DNA of 64,000 nt from DASRQK01 sp040392005 (GTDB taxonomy: Bacteria > Bacteroidota > Bacteroidia > Sphingobacteriales > Sphingobacteriaceae): NCBI GenBank assembly GCA_040392005.1, contig JBEBWT010000004.1, forward strand, positions 35,224 to 99,223. Reading direction: 5' to 3'. The translations under genes and the position numbers were made by a program. Of this stretch, positions 62,101 to 64,000 are shown in pieces; position 1 is the first letter of the stretch, and every line of letters begins with the position of its first letter. The notes beneath the pieces are model-generated. The model did not search any database. It worked only from the letters and a program-made list of their open reading frames with translations, and was not told where the DNA came from.

Positions 62101-62409
62101 CAGGATCGTTTCGAGCCGCTGGTCCCGATCCTTATTCAATTTGTCAATCTTATCATAAATGACCGTTTTCTCCTGCATGTGCAGAGCGGGTTCCTCTGCC
62201 TCCGCCTTCAGGTCATGAATCTCTGTATCCAGTTCTGCCAGATACTCCTTTATTCTGTCTTTGAAAGTAAATGTTTTCCCACGCAGTTCATCGTTGGTCA
62301 ATACATGCAATTTGTCATACTCTGCCTTGATCTTTTCAACCAAAGGGCGCAATTGCTTGATGTCCCGATCTGATTTACTTCCAAATAATTTATTTAAAAC
62401 CTTTAACAT
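59104..62409 (-). CDS. secA: Preprotein translocase ATPase SecA
   Basis: This 1101-aa motor drives proteins through SecYEG. The start at MLKVLNKLFGSKSDRD matches the family; an in-frame ATG ten codons upstream does not. Motifs are Walker A MATGEGKTL at about residue 190, AMVDEVDSVLIDDARTPLI, GRGTDIKLG and GRAGRQGDPGSSQF, and a C-terminal zinc motif (CPCGSGKKFKNCHG) that binds SecB or ribosomes. The length is typical for Bacteroidota SecA, which carries an enlarged central region. TACATTTG (62514-62507, minus) is a possible -7 element. It is the first gene of the operon secA-SPOR-M20-GNAT. Confidence 0.97.
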   Translation of the reverse strand: MLKVLNKLFGSKSDRDIKQLRPLVEKIKAEYDKLHVLTNDELRGKTFTFKDRIKEYLAELDTEIHDLKAEAEEPALHMQEKTVIYDKIDKLNKDRDQRLETILMDILPEAFAVVKETARRFTENEELEVSALEYDRDYAATKPNVRVEGDKAYWKNTWIAAGNEVTWNMIHYDVQLIGGIVLHQGKIAEMATGEGKTLVGTLPAYLNALSGMGMHIVTVNDYLARRDSEWNGPLFEFHGLKVDCIDKHQPNSHARREAYRADIVFGTNNEFGFDYLRDNMTQSPDSLVQRKLHFAMVDEVDSVLIDDARTPLIISGPIPKGDEHEFHELKPRIEKLVNAQKAYVNSALIAARKAISEGDTDPEGGGLALFRAFRGLPKNKALIKFLSESNHRQVLGKTENFYLQEQSKNMHKADAELFFVIDEKNNQVELTEKGIELITASGEDPQFFILPDVGSEIAEIEKLEIPAEEKTARKDTLMRDYSVKSERIHSMNQLLKAYTLFEIDDEYIIDDGKVKIVDEQTGRIMEGRRYSDGLHQAIEAKENVKVEDATQTYATITLQNYFRMYHKLAGMTGTATTEAGEFWQIYKLDVVEIPSNIPIQRDDRDDLIYRTAREKYKAVAEEIQRLTEAGRPVLVGTTSVEISELLSRMLKLNGIKHNVLNAKMHQREADIVAEAGQAGTVTIATNMAGRGTDIKLGAGVKEAGGLAIIGTERHESRRVDRQLRGRAGRQGDPGSSQFFVSLEDNLMRLFASERISNIMVKMGVQEGEVMQHSMLTSSIERAQRKVEENNFGIRKRLLEYDDVMNSQRSVIYSKRKNALFGERLDVDINNMIYDAAEDIVTEYKDAGSYEDFQLEVIRLFSVNPELDEDGFAQSKPADLTEQLFDQLITHYRAKADQIGKQTLPILTEVYENRGHQIENVAIPFTDGNRMIQVTAGLKKILDTGGAEVFHSFEKGIVLALIDEAWKEHLREMDDLKQSVQNAVYEQKDPVVIYKMEAFNLFRDMLGSMNKEVTSFLFKGGIPNQQAGEVREARPAAKAADARVRASKPELAHSGGGGQPAGMPMEDTREIQKTQPVRVEQRVGRNDPCPCGSGKKFKNCHG

Positions 62410-62587
62410 ATAACTGATATTTCCAAAATTGGGTCCCAAAAATCAAACCCGTTTCAATAATGGCACCAAAAAAACACCTTACGCCAAAATGGCATAAGCT
62501 ACCCGGCAAATGTACTTATTAGATTTCAAAAAACAGATATGGAGATCCCTGCATTTTTCCTTAAACTTGTAGCAGTGAAGTAAGCAT

Positions 62588-64000
62588 ATGGAAACTCCGT
62601 CATTATACGCTCTTTTTGAAAAATTCCCCCTGGTGTCCACCGATACCCGTGCCATCGTGCCGGGCAGTCTGTATTTTGCGCTCAGGGGTGAGCAGTTTGA
62701 CGGGAATGCCTTTGCTGAAGATGCACTGGCCAAAGGCGCCGCATATGCCATCATCGACAATCCTTCCGTTCAGAAAGACAATTTTCAAAAAGACGGGCGG
62801 TTTATTGTGGTGGAAGATGTGCTGCAGGCTTTGCAGGAGCTGGCCCGGCATCACCGCCAACGTCTGGATATTCCGGTTTTTGGTTTGACCGGCAGCAATG
62901 GAAAAACCACCACCAAAGAATTGCTCCGCTCCGTGCTCTCTACGGGGTTTGAGGTATTGGCCACGAAGGGTAATCTCAATAATCACATCGGAGTGCCACT
63001 GACTTTGCTTCAAATCCATTCCGGGGTGGAGATTGCGATTGTCGAAATGGGAGCCAACCATCCCGGCGAGATCGCTTTCCTCTGTAAGTTGGCCGCACCA
63101 ACCCACGGATTGATTACCAATGTGGGTAAGGCCCACCTTGAAGGTTTCGGCAGCTTTGAAGGGGTGAAGAAAACAAAAGGGGAGCTGTACGATTATCTGG
63201 CCCGGCACCAAGGCCAACTTTTTATCCAGGGCGACAATCCAGTGCTGCGGGAGATGGCCATGCAGCGTTTTGGGAATCGGAAGGGGGTTATTGAGGCTGT
63301 CGATCGCGGGCCGGGGAATGAGGCTGTGAACCATGAGCCGATGAACGAAACTGCGGGGCACAAAGCCGCGAAGGCCAGTGAAGCGGTCACCTATGGATCG
63401 GACACTGCTAACCATATCCACGGTAAAGTGATTGCGGCCAATCCATTTCTGGAGATCACCTGGCAACAGCGGGAGGTTGATGGTGGTGGGGCTGCCGGAG
63501 GCCCTGCGGGGAGTCCGGCCGGGGATTCAGTGGGGGATTCAGTGAGGAGCCAAGCCGGGGGTCCGACTGCGGATTCGGCATGGGATTCGATAGGGGATCC
63601 GACCAGCGGACCTGTGGCATCCATTGGCAGCCACACCGTACAGACCCGACTGGCCGGGGCTTACAACCTGGAGAATGTACTGGCTGCGGTGGCGGTAGGC
63701 AAACATTTCGGTCTGTCAGATGAGCAGATCAATCAGGGCATCCAGGACTATACGCCCAGCAACAATCGCTCTCAGATCATCGATACCGGCAAAGGCAACC
63801 GCATCATCGGCGACTATTATAATGCCAATGCCAGCAGCATGGCCGCCGCACTTGAGAGCTTCCGGGAGCTCACCGACCCGCGCCCGAAAGTCCTGATCCT
63901 GGGGGATATGTTTGAATTGGGCGAATCGGCTCCGGAGGAACACCGGCAAGTCATCCGCCTGGCACTGGAAGCCGGCCCGGCAAGGGTATTGTTTATCGGG
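62588..64000 (+). CDS. murF: UDP-MurNAc-tripeptide:D-Ala-D-Ala ligase, 3' end cut by window edge
   Basis: This peptidoglycan precursor ligase adds D-Ala-D-Ala to UDP-MurNAc-tripeptide in the cytoplasm. I read it directly: 471 codons are open from the ATG at 62588 to the window edge. The N-terminal domain (STDTRAIVPGSLYFAL), ATP loop GLTGSNGKTTTKE at about residue 99, IVEMGANHPGEIA and the start of the C-terminal domain (GDYYNANASSMAAAL, LILGDMFELG) are intact. The central domain carries a low-complexity insertion of roughly 60-70 residues at about 300-345, preceded by a smaller Ala/Glu-rich stretch near 237-268; the second part is a 12-bp tandem repeat. Confidence 0.95.
   Translation, partial: METPSLYALFEKFPLVSTDTRAIVPGSLYFALRGEQFDGNAFAEDALAKGAAYAIIDNPSVQKDNFQKDGRFIVVEDVLQALQELARHHRQRLDIPVFGLTGSNGKTTTKELLRSVLSTGFEVLATKGNLNNHIGVPLTLLQIHSGVEIAIVEMGANHPGEIAFLCKLAAPTHGLITNVGKAHLEGFGSFEGVKKTKGELYDYLARHQGQLFIQGDNPVLREMAMQRFGNRKGVIEAVDRGPGNEAVNHEPMNETAGHKAAKASEAVTYGSDTANHIHGKVIAANPFLEITWQQREVDGGGAAGGPAGSPAGDSVGDSVRSQAGGPTADSAWDSIGDPTSGPVASIGSHTVQTRLAGAYNLENVLAAVAVGKHFGLSDEQINQGIQDYTPSNNRSQIIDTGKGNRIIGDYYNANASSMAAALESFRELTDPRPKVLILGDMFELGESAPEEHRQVIRLALEAGPARVLFIG
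63497..63616. repeat. Ten 12-bp tandem repeats inside murF
   Basis: Ten consecutive 12-bp units follow the consensus GGGGATTCxGxx; two adjacent copies (63521-63544) are identical GGGGATTCAGTG. In the murF frame they give a tetrapeptide series such as GGPA, GSPA, GDSV, GDSV, RSQA, GGPT, ADSA, WDSI, GDPT and SGPV. The period keeps the frame, so the repeat reads as a flexible insertion between core strands of the central domain. Confidence 0.85.

Noticed and set aside
62481..62495. A GCCA-AAA-TGGC inverted repeat in the secA/murF divergent region as an operator.
   Set aside because: It has only four paired bases per arm in a region with several similar short matches; not distinguishable from chance.

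Overview
The window reads as a stretch of core chromosome from a member of the Bacteroidota, probably a Saprospiria- or Chitinophagia-like lineage. The gene content is typical of that phylum: paired ExbD proteins with a Bacteroidota-style TonB, DUF47 plus PiT, OmpA proteins with a thrombospondin-type linker, a glycine-rich outer-membrane beta-barrel, a full-length GcvP and a SecA of about 1100 residues. Several upstream regions carry the phylum's own promoter (TTG, about 18-22 nt, TAnnTTTG). Shine-Dalgarno sequences are mostly absent. I see no insertion sequence, phage, CRISPR array, rRNA or tRNA. The finer taxonomic placement is inference.

Layout. 1-4.64 kb: respiratory complex I genes nuoA-B-C-D-E-F on the minus strand, with nuoF cut by the window edge. 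4.8-10.85 kb: a minus-strand operon exbB-exbD-exbD-tonB-small membrane protein-PstS-like lipoprotein-TPR protein, closed by an intrinsic terminator. 10.85-11.28 kb is the only gene-free stretch over 300 bp. 11.3-15.4 kb: SUI1-family factor, metK behind a SAM-II riboswitch, fabD and an M16 peptidase. 15.4-20.5 kb: OmpA, the PiT/DUF47 phosphate pair behind a Pho-box-like repeat, a PhoR-like histidine kinase and psd. 20.5-24.5 kb: a MORN-like/TonB-like protein and polA. 24.7-33.5 kb: rsgA plus an AsmA-like protein, xth-PPIase-unknown-OmpA lipoprotein, hflX-lipB and an S41 peptidase. 33.5-41.4 kb: gcvP, an esterase, an S9 peptidase and a YifB/ComM ATPase. 41.5-45.7 kb: Prc-type S41, CPBP, DUF2007 and cdsA as one operon. 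45.9-49.6 kb: a CBM9-like secreted protein with an outer-membrane barrel. 49.8-56.7 kb: rnhB overlapping yfhO tail to tail, ssb, gcvT, rhodanese and an M28 peptidase. 56.7-64 kb: the operon secA-SPOR-M20-GNAT and a divergent, truncated murF.

How the genes connect. Phosphate: the DUF47/PiT pair, the adjacent kinase and the direct repeat TTAACA-N5-TTAACA suggest a phosphate-responsive unit. A PstS-family lipoprotein sits separately in the Ton operon without PstCAB. One-carbon/SAM: metK is riboswitch-controlled, and gcvP, gcvT and lipB (lipoylation of GcvH) supply one-carbon units. Envelope: psd, cdsA, murF, secA, SPOR, OmpA proteins and several exported peptidases.

The most interesting observations are regulatory or structural. 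They are the SAM-II riboswitch with an extra loop hairpin directly at a predicted transcription start, the Pho-box-like repeat replacing the -33 element, a promoter-terminator-gene arrangement before the M16 peptidase, a 118-bp antisense overlap of rnhB and yfhO at a perfect 15-bp tandem duplication, and a recurring pattern of short tandem repeats (12 or 15 bp) in linkers, insertions and gene ends, including ten 12-bp units inside murF. I did not find a clearly new multi-gene system.
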